Of a stretch of DNA of 64,000 bases, positions 7,903-17,127 are shown in pieces (the first letter of the stretch is position 1; every line of letters begins with the position of its first letter). Made by a program: the position numbers and the translations under genes. The DNA lies in assembly GCA_004020315.1 (NCBI GenBank), contig SAQG01000016.1:82422-146421 (forward strand), given 5' to 3'. The notes under the pieces are model-generated. The model made no database searches. It had not been told where the DNA came from and saw only the letters and a program-made list of their open reading frames with translations. Source of the DNA: Mesorhizobium sp. (GTDB taxonomy: Bacteria > Pseudomonadota > Alphaproteobacteria > Rhizobiales > Rhizobiaceae).

Positions 7903-9372
7903 CTACGAACCTCCTGCCGCCAGTAGCGACAGGGTGCGCACATTGTCCGAACCTTCGAAATCGGCAAGCCGGGTCGGATACTGCCCGGTGAAGCAGGCGT
8001 CGCAGAATTGCGGCTGCTCATTGTCACGGCCGGCCTCGCCGACGGCGCGATAGAGCCCGTCGATCGACAGGAATCCGAGCGAATCGACGCGGATAAACTC
8101 GGCCATTTCTTCTACCGACATGCGCGACGCGAGCAGCTTCGACTTCTCCGGCGTATCGACGCCGTAGAAGCAGGAAGCGCGCGTCGGCGGCGAGGCGATG
8201 CGCATGTGCACTTCCTTGGCGCCGGCATCGCGCACCATCTGCACGATCTTTTGGCTGGTGGTGCCGCGCACGATCGAATCGTCGACCAGCACCACGCGCT
8301 TGCCTTCGATCATGCGGCGGTTGGCGTTGTGCTTGAGTTTGACACCCATGTGGCGGATCGAATCGCCAGGCTGGATGAAGGTGCGGCCGACATAGTGATT
8401 GCGGATAATGCCGAGCTCGAACGGGATGCCCGCAGCTTGCGAAAAGCCGATCGCCGCCGGGGTACCGCTGTCCGGCACCGGCACGACGATATCGGCGTCG
8501 ACCGGGCTTTCGAGCGCCAGCTCGGCGCCGATGCGCTTGCGCACCTCGTAAACGTTGCGGCCTTCGACCGATGAATCCGGACGCGCGAAATAGACATATT
8601 CGAAGATGCAGAAGCGGGTCTTCTGTGGCTCGAAGGGAAACAGGCTCTCGATGCCCTTGTTGGTGACGACGACCATTTCGCCGGGCTTCAGGTCGCGTAC
8701 GAAACGCGCGCCGATGATGTCGAGCGCGCAGGTTTCGGAAGCCAGGATCCAGGCGCCGTCGAGATCGCCGAGCACCAGCGGCCGGATGCCGAGCGGATCG
8801 CGGCAGCCGATCATCTTCTTTGCCGTCATCGCCACCAGCGAGAAGGCGCCCTCGACCTGGCGCACCGCATCGATGAAGCGCGAGTTCAAGTCACGCTCCT
8901 TGCTGGTGGCGACCAGATGCAGCAGCGTCTCGGTATCGGAGGTCGACGAGAAGATCGCGCCCTGTTTCTGCAACGCGCGTTGCACCGTCATGGCGTTGGT
9001 GAGGTTGCCGTTGTGGGCTACGGCGAAGCCGCCATCGGCGAGCTCGGCGAAAAACGGCTGGATGTTGCGCTGGCCGGCGCCGCCGGTGGTGGCGTAGCGC
9101 GTGTGGCCGATGGCGCGGTTGCCCTGCAGGCTATCGATGACGCGCTGCTTGGTGAAGGTATCGCCGATCAGGCCGACATGATGTTCGACATGGAACTGGG
9201 TGCCGTCATAGGAAACAATGCCCGCCGCTTCCTGGCCGCGATGCTGCAACGCATGCAGGCCGAGCGTGACGATAGCCGCGGCGTCCTGCCGGCCAAAAAT
9301 ACCGAACACACCGCATTCGTCATGGAAATGATCGTCAGCTTCGGCGGAAAGCACGTCGTCTGCGTCTGCCAT
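7903..9372 (-). CDS. purF: Amidophosphoribosyltransferase
   Basis: 489 residues. PurF makes 5-phosphoribosylamine from PRPP and glutamine, the first step of purine synthesis. A short propeptide ends at residue 19 and the nucleophile is Cys20 (DECGVFG). HRGQEAAGI and the glutaminase contacts follow. The PRPP loop VVLVDDSIVRGTTS is in the second half. A GGAG RBS precedes ATG 9372 and a strong promoter is visible upstream (9394-9422). It is transcribed away from rpsF in the same direction as cvpA, but with its own promoter. Confidence 0.97.
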   Translation of the reverse strand: MADADDVLSAEADDHFHDECGVFGIFGRQDAAAIVTLGLHALQHRGQEAAGIVSYDGTQFHVEHHVGLIGDTFTKQRVIDSLQGNRAIGHTRYATTGGAGQRNIQPFFAELADGGFAVAHNGNLTNAMTVQRALQKQGAIFSSTSDTETLLHLVATSKERDLNSRFIDAVRQVEGAFSLVAMTAKKMIGCRDPLGIRPLVLGDLDGAWILASETCALDIIGARFVRDLKPGEMVVVTNKGIESLFPFEPQKTRFCIFEYVYFARPDSSVEGRNVYEVRKRIGAELALESPVDADIVVPVPDSGTPAAIGFSQAAGIPFELGIIRNHYVGRTFIQPGDSIRHMGVKLKHNANRRMIEGKRVVLVDDSIVRGTTSQKIVQMVRDAGAKEVHMRIASPPTRASCFYGVDTPEKSKLLASRMSVEEMAEFIRVDSLGFLSIDGLYRAVGEAGRDNEQPQFCDACFTGQYPTRLADFEGSDNVRTLSLLAAGGS

Positions 9373-9393
9373 CTTCAGCTCCGCTAAAGTCGC

Positions 9394-9422
9394 TATATAG
9401 TGTGATGACTGCTCGAGAGCAA
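9394..9422 (-). promoter_or_regulatory. Sigma-70-type promoter of purF
   Basis: Read on the minus strand: TTGCTC (9422-9417), a 17-base spacer, then TATATA (9399-9394). The start codon is 21 bases past the -10 box, giving a short leader. This is a near-ideal housekeeping promoter for a rhizobium. No PurR-like operator was recognised. Confidence 0.6.
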
Positions 9423-9450
9423 CGTAGAGTTTGCGGCGTTCACATGATCG

Positions 9451-10104
9451 TCAGTTTGCCGGCGCCGGATTGGCCGGTGCATTGTCGGCCGGTGGCGCGT
9501 CGGTCTCGCTGCCGTCGGGTGCCGGAGTATCGTCCCCGGTTGCCGGCGCGTCCGCCGCCGGAGGTGTCTCGGCGCCGGTCTCGGGTGCCGGCTGATTCGG
9601 ATTGAGCCTGTTGAGGATCGCGTTTTCCGGATCCTCGGGCAGCAGGCTCTCGAGCTTGGCGCCGATCGATTCGAGCAGCGGCCGCGACTTGGCGTTGGCG
9701 ACCCAGCTCGGAGCCTTGGTGCCGGCCAGCCAGTTGAAGAACAGCAGGGCCACCGCGACGACCAGGATGCCGCGCGCCGCGCCATAGAGGAAGCCGAGCG
9801 TGCGGTCGAGCGCGCCTACCCTGGAATCGATGATCCAGTCGGCGAGTTTCATGGTGATGACGGAAACGACGATCAGCGCGACGATGAAGACGATGCCGGC
9901 GGCGGCGGCCATGGCAATCTTCTCATTGTCGACATAGGGCTGAACGTAAGGCAGGACCGGTTGGTAGAAAAAGAACGCCGCCGCCGCCGCCGCTATCCAG
10001 GAGATGACGGAGAGGATCTCGCGCGAAAAGCCGCGAACCATGGCGAGCATCGCCGAGACCAAGGTGAAGCCGACGAGAATTCCGTCAAGCAGCGTAATCG
10101 GCAT
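9451..10104 (-). CDS. cvpA: CvpA-family membrane protein
   Basis: 217 residues with four predicted membrane helices in residues 1-125, starting MPITLLDGILVGFTLVSAML, and the CvpA-typical GFSREILS after helix 1. The C-terminal 60 residues are a low-complexity tail rich in Pro, Ala and Asp, probably disordered and cytoplasmic. CvpA is named for colicin V production and in other bacteria is linked to envelope stress tolerance. It lies directly upstream of purF, the neighbour it has in many proteobacteria. It begins 27 bases after the radA stop. Confidence 0.9.
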   Translation of the reverse strand: MPITLLDGILVGFTLVSAMLAMVRGFSREILSVISWIAAAAAAFFFYQPVLPYVQPYVDNEKIAMAAAAGIVFIVALIVVSVITMKLADWIIDSRVGALDRTLGFLYGAARGILVVAVALLFFNWLAGTKAPSWVANAKSRPLLESIGAKLESLLPEDPENAILNRLNPNQPAPETGAETPPAADAPATGDDTPAPDGSETDAPPADNAPANPAPAN

Positions 10105-10131
10105 GTCTTTCGCCCCACTTCATGAGCCGCG

Positions 10132-11535
10132 TCATTCTTGCTCGTCGGCGCGGCTGCGCCGTGAGCCGGCTATGCGCGCCACGAGATCGGCAAGCTCGGT
10201 GGGCTGGAAAGCGCCGGCCCCTATCCCCCCGGCAAGTTCCTCGCTGCCCAAGGGCAGAACCGCGCTTCCAAAACCCAGCTTTTCGGCTTCCTTCAGGCGC
10301 TGCTGCGCGTGCGCAACCGGCCTCACGGCGCCCGAAAGGCTGATTTCGCCGAAATAGACGCAATCGGCCGGAAGGGCAAGACCGGTGAGCGAGGAAACCA
10401 GTGCGGCCGCCACCGCCAGATCGGCGGCCGGCTCCGAGATACGATAGCCGCCGGCCACGTTGAGATAGACGTCGTGCGTGCCGAAGCGGACTCCGCAATG
10501 GGCTTCGAGAACGGCGAGGATCATCGACAGCCGGGCTCCGTCCCAGCCTACCACGGCGCGGCGCGGCGTGCCCAGCGACGACGGCGCCACCAGCGCCTGG
10601 ATCTCGACCAGCACCGGCCTGGTACCTTCCATGCCGGCGAAAACCGCGGCGCCCGGCGCTTTCGCATGGCGTTCGCCGAGAAAAAGCTCGGACGGATTGG
10701 CGACCTCGCGCAGGCCCATGTCAGACATTTCGAAGACGCCGATCTCGTCGGTCGGTCCGAAGCGATTCTTGACCGTGCGCAGGATGCGGTAATGGTGGCC
10801 GCCTTCGCCCTCGAAATAGAGCACCGCGTCGACCATATGCTCGACGACACGCGGCCCGGCAATCTGGCCTTCCTTGGTGACGTGGCCGACGAGCACGATC
10901 GCCGCCCCTGTGGATTTCGCATAGCGGATCATCGCCTGGGCGGCGGCACGCACCTGGGTGACGGTGCCGGGGGCCGAATCGGCCATGTCGGTCCACAAGG
11001 TCTGGATCGAATCGAGGATCACCAGGTCCGGCCGCTTGCCGTCAGCGATGGTGGCGAGAATGTCCTCGACATTGGTTTCGGCGGCAAGCTCCACCGGGGC
11101 CGAGGCGACGCCGAGCCGCTGCGCACGCAGCCGGATCTGGGCAACCGCCTCTTCGCCCGAGACGTAGACGATGCGGTGGCCCTTTGCCGCGAGTGCGGCG
11201 GCGGCCTGGGTCAATAGCGTCGACTTGCCGATGCCGGGATCGCCGCCGACCAGAAGGGCCGAGCCGCGCACGAAACCGCCGCCGGTGGCGCGGTCGAGTT
11301 CGCCGATGCCGGACACGATGCGCGGCGCATCCTCGATATCGCCGGACAAAGTCGTGAGCACCACGGCGCGGCCCTTGCGCGCATTGCGGGTGTTGGCCGG
11401 ACCCGAGCCGATGCCGCCGGACGTGCCTTCCTCGACCAGCGTGTTCCACTCGCCGCAGGCATCGCATTTACCGGCCCAGCGCTGATGCACCGATCCGCAA
11501 TTCTGGCAAATGAACTGGACGCGCGATTTAGCCAA
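10132..11535 (-). CDS. radA: DNA repair protein RadA
   Basis: 467 residues, close to the E. coli length of 460. RadA is a RecA-like helicase that extends recombination intermediates. Visible parts are an N-terminal C4 zinc finger (CQNCG and CDACG), Walker A GDPGIGKST, the RadA-specific KNRFG motif, and a C-terminal Lon-protease-like domain (SLTGLALPADCV region). I place the start at TTG 11535 (LAKSRVQF), with GGAAGG about 7 bases before it. An in-frame extension to 11655 would be encoded by the palindromic repeat and is rejected. Confidence 0.95.
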   Translation of the reverse strand: MAKSRVQFICQNCGSVHQRWAGKCDACGEWNTLVEEGTSGGIGSGPANTRNARKGRAVVLTTLSGDIEDAPRIVSGIGELDRATGGGFVRGSALLVGGDPGIGKSTLLTQAAAALAAKGHRIVYVSGEEAVAQIRLRAQRLGVASAPVELAAETNVEDILATIADGKRPDLVILDSIQTLWTDMADSAPGTVTQVRAAAQAMIRYAKSTGAAIVLVGHVTKEGQIAGPRVVEHMVDAVLYFEGEGGHHYRILRTVKNRFGPTDEIGVFEMSDMGLREVANPSELFLGERHAKAPGAAVFAGMEGTRPVLVEIQALVAPSSLGTPRRAVVGWDGARLSMILAVLEAHCGVRFGTHDVYLNVAGGYRISEPAADLAVAAALVSSLTGLALPADCVYFGEISLSGAVRPVAHAQQRLKEAEKLGFGSAVLPLGSEELAGGIGAGAFQPTELADLVARIAGSRRSRADEQE

Positions 11536-11576
11536 AGTCTTACCTTCCGGCTCTCTGGCAAGCGTCGTGATCCTTC

Positions 11577-11737
11577 GCGCCCCCCTCTGTCCTGCCGGAC
11601 ATCTCCCCCACTTGGGGGGAGATCGGACTGCCCGTCGGGTTTCGCCAATTTTCAACGTTGCGGAAAAGAGGACCGGCGTAGGTGACGGCCAATCTCCCCC
11701 CTTGTGGGGGAGATGTCCGGCAGGACAGAGGGGGGCG
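11577..11737. repeat. Inverted pair of a ~46-bp palindromic intergenic repeat
   Basis: Two copies of one element face each other: 11577-11623 and, reverse-complemented, 11692-11737. They agree almost base for base over the segment CTGTCCTGCCGGACATC. Each copy also ends in its own small hairpin (ATCTCCCCC facing GGGGGAGAT). About 68 bases of unrelated sequence separate them. The pair lies between dnaB and radA and could fold into a long cruciform or RNA hairpin. This resembles dispersed palindromic elements of Mesorhizobium-type genomes; family name and copy number are not asserted. Confidence 0.85.
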
Positions 11738-11786
11738 CCATAGAGCGCTGCTATCCCGCATCTTTGGTGCGACGTCGGACAAACGG

Positions 11787-13277
11787 CTACTCGAACCTGT
11801 CCGGAATATGATGCTCCTCGGCGAGGTCGGAGAAGCGGGTGAATTCACCCTGGAAGGCGAGGCTGACCGAGCCGGTCGGCCCATGGCGTTGCTTGGCGAT
11901 GATGACTTCGGCCTTGCCGCGCATCTCGTTCATCTCGTTTTCCCATTTGATGTATTCGTCGGTGCCGGGCTTCGGCTCGCGGTTCTTCAGATAGTATTCC
12001 TCGCGGTAGACGAACATCACCACGTCGGCGTCCTGCTCGATCGAACCCGATTCGCGCAGATCCGAAAGCTGCGGGCGCTTGTCGTCCCGGCTTTCGACCT
12101 GACGCGACAGCTGCGACAGCGCAATGATCGGCACGGCAAGCTCCTTGGCCAGCGCCTTCAGGCCGGTGGTGATCTCGGTGATCTCCTGCACGCGGTTCTG
12201 TGAGGATTTGGCACTCGACCCTTGCATCAGCTGGATATAGTCGATCACGATGACGTCGAGGCCGCGCTGGCGCTTCAGCCGCCGCGCGCGCGCCGAAAGC
12301 TGGGCGATCGAGATGCCGCCGGTCTGGTCGATGAACAGCGGGATCTTCTGCATGGTCTGCGAGCAGGCGACCAGCTTTTCGAAGTCCATCTCGCTGATCT
12401 CGCCGCGGCGGATTTTCGACGACGGGATTTCGGTCTGCTCGGAAATGATGCGGGTGGCGAGCTGTTCCGACGACATTTCGAGCGAGAAGAAGCCGACGAC
12501 GCCGCCATTGGCCGCCTTGAACGAGCCGTCGGCCTGTTGTGCCGGGACATAGGCTTCGGCGATGTTGAAGGCCATGTTGGTGGCGAGTGACGTCTTGCCC
12601 ATGCCGGGGCGGCCGGCGATGATGATTAGATCGGACGGCTGCAGGCCGCCCATGCGGCGGTCGAGATCGCGCAGGCCCGTGGCGACGCCCGACAGGTGCC
12701 CGTCGCGCATATAGGCGGCGTTGGCCATGTCGACGGCGGTTTTGACCGCGTCGGTGAAGCTCTCGAAGCCGCCATCATAGCGGCCGGTCTCGGCCAGTTC
12801 GAACAGGCGCCGCTCGGCATCCTCGATCTGCTCGGACGGCGACATGTCGACCGGCGCGTCATAGGCGATATTGACCATGTCTTCGCCGACGGTGATCAGT
12901 GCGCGTCGCGTGGCGAGATCATAGATGGCGCGGCCGTAGTCGGCGGCGTTGACGACGGTGACCGCTTCGACGGCCAGCCGTACGACGTATTGCGCAACCG
13001 TCATGTCGCCGACCTTCTCGTCGGCCGGCAGGAAGGTCTTCAGCGTGATCGGCGTCGCTATCTTGCCCATACGGATGAGCTCGGCGGCGACTTCGAAGAT
13101 TTTTCTGTGCAGCGGCTCGTAGAAATGGTCGGATTTCAGGAAGTCCGAGACGCGGTAGAAGGCGTCGTTGTTGACGAGGATCGCGCCGAGCAGCGCCTGC
13201 TCGGCCTCGATGTTATTCGGTGCCTCGCGATAGAGCGGTGTTTCCGCCACGCCGAATTTTCGTGCTGCCTCTGCCAT
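11787..13277 (-). CDS. dnaB: Replicative DNA helicase DnaB
   Basis: 496 residues. DnaB is the hexameric helicase that unwinds DNA ahead of the polymerase. The N-terminal primase-interacting domain begins after LYREAPNNIEAEQALLGA. The C-terminal RecA-like domain has Walker A GRPGMGKTS near residue 220 and the Walker B strand VIVIDYIQLM. It carries a rhizobial-type insertion after Walker A (VPAQQADGSFKAANGGVV). No intein is seen. It lies upstream of radA, separated by the repeat pair, so transcript continuity is uncertain. Confidence 0.97.
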   Translation of the reverse strand: MAEAARKFGVAETPLYREAPNNIEAEQALLGAILVNNDAFYRVSDFLKSDHFYEPLHRKIFEVAAELIRMGKIATPITLKTFLPADEKVGDMTVAQYVVRLAVEAVTVVNAADYGRAIYDLATRRALITVGEDMVNIAYDAPVDMSPSEQIEDAERRLFELAETGRYDGGFESFTDAVKTAVDMANAAYMRDGHLSGVATGLRDLDRRMGGLQPSDLIIIAGRPGMGKTSLATNMAFNIAEAYVPAQQADGSFKAANGGVVGFFSLEMSSEQLATRIISEQTEIPSSKIRRGEISEMDFEKLVACSQTMQKIPLFIDQTGGISIAQLSARARRLKRQRGLDVIVIDYIQLMQGSSAKSSQNRVQEITEITTGLKALAKELAVPIIALSQLSRQVESRDDKRPQLSDLRESGSIEQDADVVMFVYREEYYLKNREPKPGTDEYIKWENEMNEMRGKAEVIIAKQRHGPTGSVSLAFQGEFTRFSDLAEEHHIPDRFE

Positions 13278-13483
13278 GATGTCCCCGGTTTCGATCCCGG
13301 TCTCTCGATATCAGAACGGGATAAGTCGGTGATGACTTATCTGCATCAGTCCCCATCCAATCGGCTTTGGTGCCCGCGATTCACAGCCAAGATCTTTCGG
13401 TGGAAAGAATCTCGATTGACTCGAATCAAGATGGCGAGCCTAGCCGTTCTCGGGCGAGAACAAAACAGGAAAATAGCTGCCAA

Positions 13484-14452
13484 TCACTCCGGCAGCGCGT
13501 CGCCCCAGTCGAGCCGCCGCGCGGCCTTGAACATCTCGCCGTCGCGCTTGGTGAACAGTTTCTCGTCGGCACTGCCGTCCTTTTCGCAAAGTTTCAGCAG
13601 GACCTTGCCGGAGCCCGATTTCGGCGGTGCGATCACACGTGCCTGCGGCGGGGCAACAGCGTGGCGGGAGCCGGCGACGTAAATGAATTTCTCGTCCTCC
13701 CACGGCACGTCGGCATCCTTGGCCAGCCGGTGCAGGCGCGAACGCGCGACACGGCGCGAAAAATGGCACCAGTCGGGCGGCGCGAGCGGGCAGGGTGCCT
13801 CATGCGGGCAGGGCGCAAGCACATGCGCGCCCGCCTCGATCAGGTGCCGGCGCACGGCGAGGATGCGCTGCCATCCGGCCGGCGTGCCCGGCTCGACGAC
13901 CAGCAGCGTGTCGTCGGCCAGGTGCCAGAGCCGGTCGATGAGTTTTGGCAGCGACGCCGGTCCGATCTCGTCCAGCACATAGGCGCAGGTGACCAACTCG
14001 GCCGGCTTGAGATCGGCAAGGTCGATGGTGACATCGCCGGCCAGCCAGGCGACCCTGGCCGTCATCGCCTCAGTGGCAAGCGCCTCGCCGACCTGGCGCA
14101 CCGCGGCGCTCGCCTCGATCAGCACCGCCTGCTCGAGGTCGGGCCAGAGATCGAGCGCGGCCCAAAGCACGGTCCCCGGGCCTGCGCCGACATCGAGCAG
14201 GGTTTTCGGCGCATAATCGGGTCTTGCGTCGCTGAGCGCATCGAGGCTGGCACGGACGGCGGCATAGGTCGCCGGCAGCCGCGCCGCCAAGTAGGCCTTG
14301 ACCGCCATCTCCTCGGCCATATGCAGGCGGCCGTCACGCAATTCGGCACGGTAACGGTCCGATAGCGTTTTTGCCGCTTGCTTCAGCATCGGCAGTGGCA
14401 CTTTTTCGAGGAGACGCTCGACGCCCTGTCGAAGCGGGACAGGCAATTCCAT
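13484..14452 (-). CDS. Rsm22-family small ribosomal subunit methyltransferase-like protein
   Basis: 322 residues. A SAM-binding motif LLDVGAGPGTVLW lies near residue 85, followed by VEPGTPAGW and a cysteine/histidine cluster (CPHEAPCPL ... WCHFSRR). That combination is characteristic of the Rsm22 family, mitochondrial and bacterial proteins tied to small-subunit assembly. In the mitochondrial homologue the cluster binds metal; here that is inferred. The gene starts 3 bases after the ynfA stop, so the two are probably co-transcribed. Catalytic activity in bacteria is not established. Confidence 0.85.
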   Translation of the reverse strand: MELPVPLRQGVERLLEKVPLPMLKQAAKTLSDRYRAELRDGRLHMAEEMAVKAYLAARLPATYAAVRASLDALSDARPDYAPKTLLDVGAGPGTVLWAALDLWPDLEQAVLIEASAAVRQVGEALATEAMTARVAWLAGDVTIDLADLKPAELVTCAYVLDEIGPASLPKLIDRLWHLADDTLLVVEPGTPAGWQRILAVRRHLIEAGAHVLAPCPHEAPCPLAPPDWCHFSRRVARSRLHRLAKDADVPWEDEKFIYVAGSRHAVAPPQARVIAPPKSGSGKVLLKLCEKDGSADEKLFTKRDGEMFKAARRLDWGDALPE

Positions 14453-14455
14453 AGC

Positions 14456-14779
14456 TCAGGCACCCCGAGGTGCGAGCAGGATGACCGAGGCGCCAACGAT
14501 GCAGAGCGCCGAACCGGCAAGGTCCCAGCGGTCGGGGCGCACGCCTTCCACCAGCCACAGCCATCCGAGCGAGGCAGCGATGTAAATGCCCCCATAGGCG
14601 GCATAGGCGCGGCCCGCCGCACTGATGTCTACCAGCGCCAGCAGGAAGCCGAACAGGGCGAGGGAGGCCAGGCCCGGCGCCAGCCACAGCGGCGACTTTC
14701 CCAGCCGCCACCACGCCCAGACCGAAAAGCAGCCGGCGATCTCGGCAAGGGCAGCAACGATGTAGATGAGATAGGTCAT
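14456..14779 (-). CDS. YnfA-family (UPF0060) membrane protein
   Basis: 107 residues with four predicted transmembrane helices. It matches the UPF0060 pattern: start MTYLIYIVAALAEIAGCF, then WWRLGKSPLWL, then AYAAYGGIYI and LVEGVRPDRWD. The family is structurally related to small multidrug resistance transporters, but its physiological role is unsettled. It is followed after 3 bases by the Rsm22-like gene. Confidence 0.92.
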   Translation of the reverse strand: MTYLIYIVAALAEIAGCFSVWAWWRLGKSPLWLAPGLASLALFGFLLALVDISAAGRAYAAYGGIYIAASLGWLWLVEGVRPDRWDLAGSALCIVGASVILLAPRGA

Positions 14780-14863
14780 GAAAAAAGTCTCGCGGCGACG
14801 ACGAGACCTTTTTCAGCGTGCGAGCCGGCAATGGCAAGCGGCAATGGTGTGATCGCCGGCAGT

Positions 14864-16153
14864 CTATTCCATATCCGCTACCTTGCGGCGCCGCGTAGGC
14901 TTGGCGGCAGGGGCTTTTTGGCGATGCCCCATGTCGCGCATCTGCAACGCCTTCTCGCATTTGGCCATATAGTCGCGAGACATCGGCAGCGTGTCGTTCT
15001 TCTTGGCAATCTGGATTTGGAAGACCACCAGATCCTGCCAGCGGAAGGCAGCTTCCGAAGCTGCCAGATAGAACTCCCACATACGGCAGAACCGTTCGTC
15101 ATAGATCGCCTTGGCCTTGTCGCGGTTGGCGGCGAAGCGCGCGCTCCAATGCTTCAGTGTCTCGGCGTAATGTAGCCGCAGGACTTCGATGTCGGTGACG
15201 ATGAGGCCCGACTTTTCGATCGCCGGCATCACTTCCGAGAGTGAGGGGATGTAGCCCCCCGGAAAGATGTACTTGCGGATGAAGGCGCTGGTTGCCCACG
15301 GCGCGCCGGAGCGGCCGATCGTGTGCAGCAGCATGACGCCGTCCGGCTTCAAAAGCGTCGCCGATTTGTCGAAGAAGGTGCGGAAGTGATTGACGCCGAC
15401 ATGCTCGAACATGCCGACCGAGACGATGCGGTCGAAGCGCTCGTTAAGCTCGCGATAATCCCTCAATTCGAAATGCGCGCGGTTTTCCAGGCCTTGCGCA
15501 TGGGCGCGGTCGGTGGCCACGCCATGCTGCTCGGTCGACAACGTCACACCTTGCACGTCGACGTCGAAGGACTTAGCGAGATAGAGACCTAGCCCGCCCC
15601 AGCCGGAGCCGATGTCGAGCACCGTCTGGCCGGCCTTCAGCCTGAGCTTGGCGGCGATGTGGCGCTTCTTGGCGGCCTGCGCCTCGTCGAGCGTCATGTC
15701 CGGCTGCTCGAAATAGGCGCATGAATACTGCATGTCCTCGTCGAGAAAGAGCCTGTACAGATCGCCCGACAGATCATAGTGGCGCTGCACGTTGCGGCGC
15801 GCGCGCGCCGCTGTGTTGATCTGCTGGAGGCGACGGAAGGCGTGGCGCAGGCCCTCGATCGCCTTCGACCAGGTGGCGTCGATGCCGCCGCTGCCCATGT
15901 TCTGGAAGGCGATGCGCATCACCCCCAGCACGCCGCCCTCGAGTATGTCGAGTTCGCCGTCCATATAGGCTTCCGGCACCGCAAGCATCGGATCGAAGGT
16001 GATGGCACGCTCGGCATGCGCCGTCTTGATGTGCATGTGCACCGGCTCGCCGCTGCCGTCGCCGAAAGTCACCGACAAGCCCTTCGGTCCGGTCACCTTG
16101 AGATTGCCGGTGCGCACCAGGCGGTCGAGAATGCGTTTCAGCAGAATATTCAT
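14864..16153 (-). CDS. cfa: Cyclopropane-fatty-acyl-phospholipid synthase
   Basis: 429 residues. It adds a methylene group from SAM to unsaturated acyl chains in membrane lipids. The SAM motif VLDIGSGWGGLGLYLA is in the middle, with QYSCAYFE and FEHVGVNHF as in Cfa enzymes. The first 130 residues are the family's N-terminal lipid-binding domain. Start ATG 16153 has GAGGGG 9 bases before it; the frame extends upstream to 16330, but that would read through the rplI terminator. The C-terminus is basic (PTRRRK). Confidence 0.93.
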   Translation of the reverse strand: MNILLKRILDRLVRTGNLKVTGPKGLSVTFGDGSGEPVHMHIKTAHAERAITFDPMLAVPEAYMDGELDILEGGVLGVMRIAFQNMGSGGIDATWSKAIEGLRHAFRRLQQINTAARARRNVQRHYDLSGDLYRLFLDEDMQYSCAYFEQPDMTLDEAQAAKKRHIAAKLRLKAGQTVLDIGSGWGGLGLYLAKSFDVDVQGVTLSTEQHGVATDRAHAQGLENRAHFELRDYRELNERFDRIVSVGMFEHVGVNHFRTFFDKSATLLKPDGVMLLHTIGRSGAPWATSAFIRKYIFPGGYIPSLSEVMPAIEKSGLIVTDIEVLRLHYAETLKHWSARFAANRDKAKAIYDERFCRMWEFYLAASEAAFRWQDLVVFQIQIAKKNDTLPMSRDYMAKCEKALQMRDMGHRQKAPAAKPTRRRKVADME

Positions 16154-16233
16154 GACCAAACGTCCCCTCTCGGTCAGACAGCCTGTCCTACTCTGCATCA
16201 ATATATAGGGGTTCGAAAAGTTCCTTTTGGCAC

Positions 16234-16262
16234 AAAAATGCCCGGGCGAGGGGCCCGGGCAT
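16234..16262 (-). terminator. Terminator of rplI
   Basis: A 9-bp stem TGCCCGGGC/GCCCGGGCA (16239-16247 with 16253-16261) with a 5-base loop, followed on the minus strand by five T. It sits 68 bases after the rplI stop and before the cfa start, separating the ribosomal genes from cfa. Confidence 0.88.
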
Positions 16263-16330
16263 TGGTCCAGAAATGACTGGAAGCCGACGAAATGTTTTAA
16301 AGCGCCGCTCTGACGCCTTGTGACGTGCAA

Positions 16331-16915
16331 TCAGCCGTTATCTTCGCCGCCTTCGAACTCTGCATTAGGGTCGAAGAAGTTGTCCGGGCGCGCATTGTCG
16401 TTGATGTCGTCGCCATAGATGGCTTCGGCGGTGGTCAGCGTCTCGCCCTTGGCCTGGCGCTCGGCTTCGTCGGCCGTGCGGGCGATGTTGAGCGTGATGG
16501 TGACCTCGACTTCCGGATGCAGCGCGATCGCCACATTGGTGAGGCCAATGGTCTTGATCGGCTGGTTGAGCAGGATCTGGTTGCGGTTGACCGAAAAGCC
16601 CTCTGCCGTCAGCAACTCGGCGATGTCGCGGGTCGACACCGAGCCGTAGAGCTGGCCGGTTTCGCCGGCCGAACGCACGGCGATGAAGCTCTTGCCGTCG
16701 AGCTTTTCCGAAATCTGCATGGCCTCGGACTTGCGCTCGAGGTTGCGGGCTTCGAGCTGGGCACGCTGACCTTCGAATTTTTTCTTGTTGGCTTCGTTGG
16801 CGCGCAGCGCCTTGCCCTGCGGCAGCAGGAAGTTGCGGGCGAATCCATCCTTGACCCTGACGGTATCGCCCATCTGGCCGAGGCGGGAAACGCGCTCGAG
16901 AAGAATGACTTCCAT
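16331..16915 (-). CDS. rplI: Ribosomal protein bL9
   Basis: 194 residues, longer than the 149 of E. coli. The L9 N-terminal domain is clear (MEVILLERVSRLGQMGD then VKDGFARNFLLPQGKA), followed by the long helix and the C-terminal domain ending in VEVTI. The extra 45 or so C-terminal residues are acidic (region DINDNARPDNFFDP), as in other Hyphomicrobiales. It is separated from rpsR by 212 bases and a hairpin, so it may have its own promoter. Confidence 0.96.
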   Translation of the reverse strand: MEVILLERVSRLGQMGDTVRVKDGFARNFLLPQGKALRANEANKKKFEGQRAQLEARNLERKSEAMQISEKLDGKSFIAVRSAGETGQLYGSVSTRDIAELLTAEGFSVNRNQILLNQPIKTIGLTNVAIALHPEVEVTITLNIARTADEAERQAKGETLTTAEAIYGDDINDNARPDNFFDPNAEFEGGEDNG

Positions 16916-17092
16916 GGTTTTGTTCCTTCGTTTGGGCGCCGCATCACTGGCATCGACGCCGAATTGTCTGGGAACAGGTCAGGAAGCTGAGGGCGTCGCC
17001 GCCTATGTCGCTGTCCTGCCTGTCGCGGCAGTTAGAGGTCTTCACCTCAACCCGGGATTTGATGGCAACCCTGCGGCGCCCGTCGCCGTGGG

Positions 17093-17117
17093 AAAAGCGG
17101 GCGGCGAAACCGCCCGC
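17093..17117 (-). terminator. Hairpin terminator or attenuator between rpsR and rplI
   Basis: An 8-bp stem GCGGGCGG/CCGCCCGC (17097-17104 with 17110-17117) and a 5-base loop, then TTTTCCC on the minus strand. It begins 11 bases past the rpsR stop. The T-tract is short, so partial read-through into rplI is plausible. Confidence 0.6.
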
Positions 17118-17127
17118 TGAGAGAGTG

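Noticed and set aside
11536..11655. 40-codon N-terminal extension of RadA
   Set aside because: It is encoded by the palindromic repeat; the RadA family starts at the zinc finger, and a TTG with an RBS lies there.
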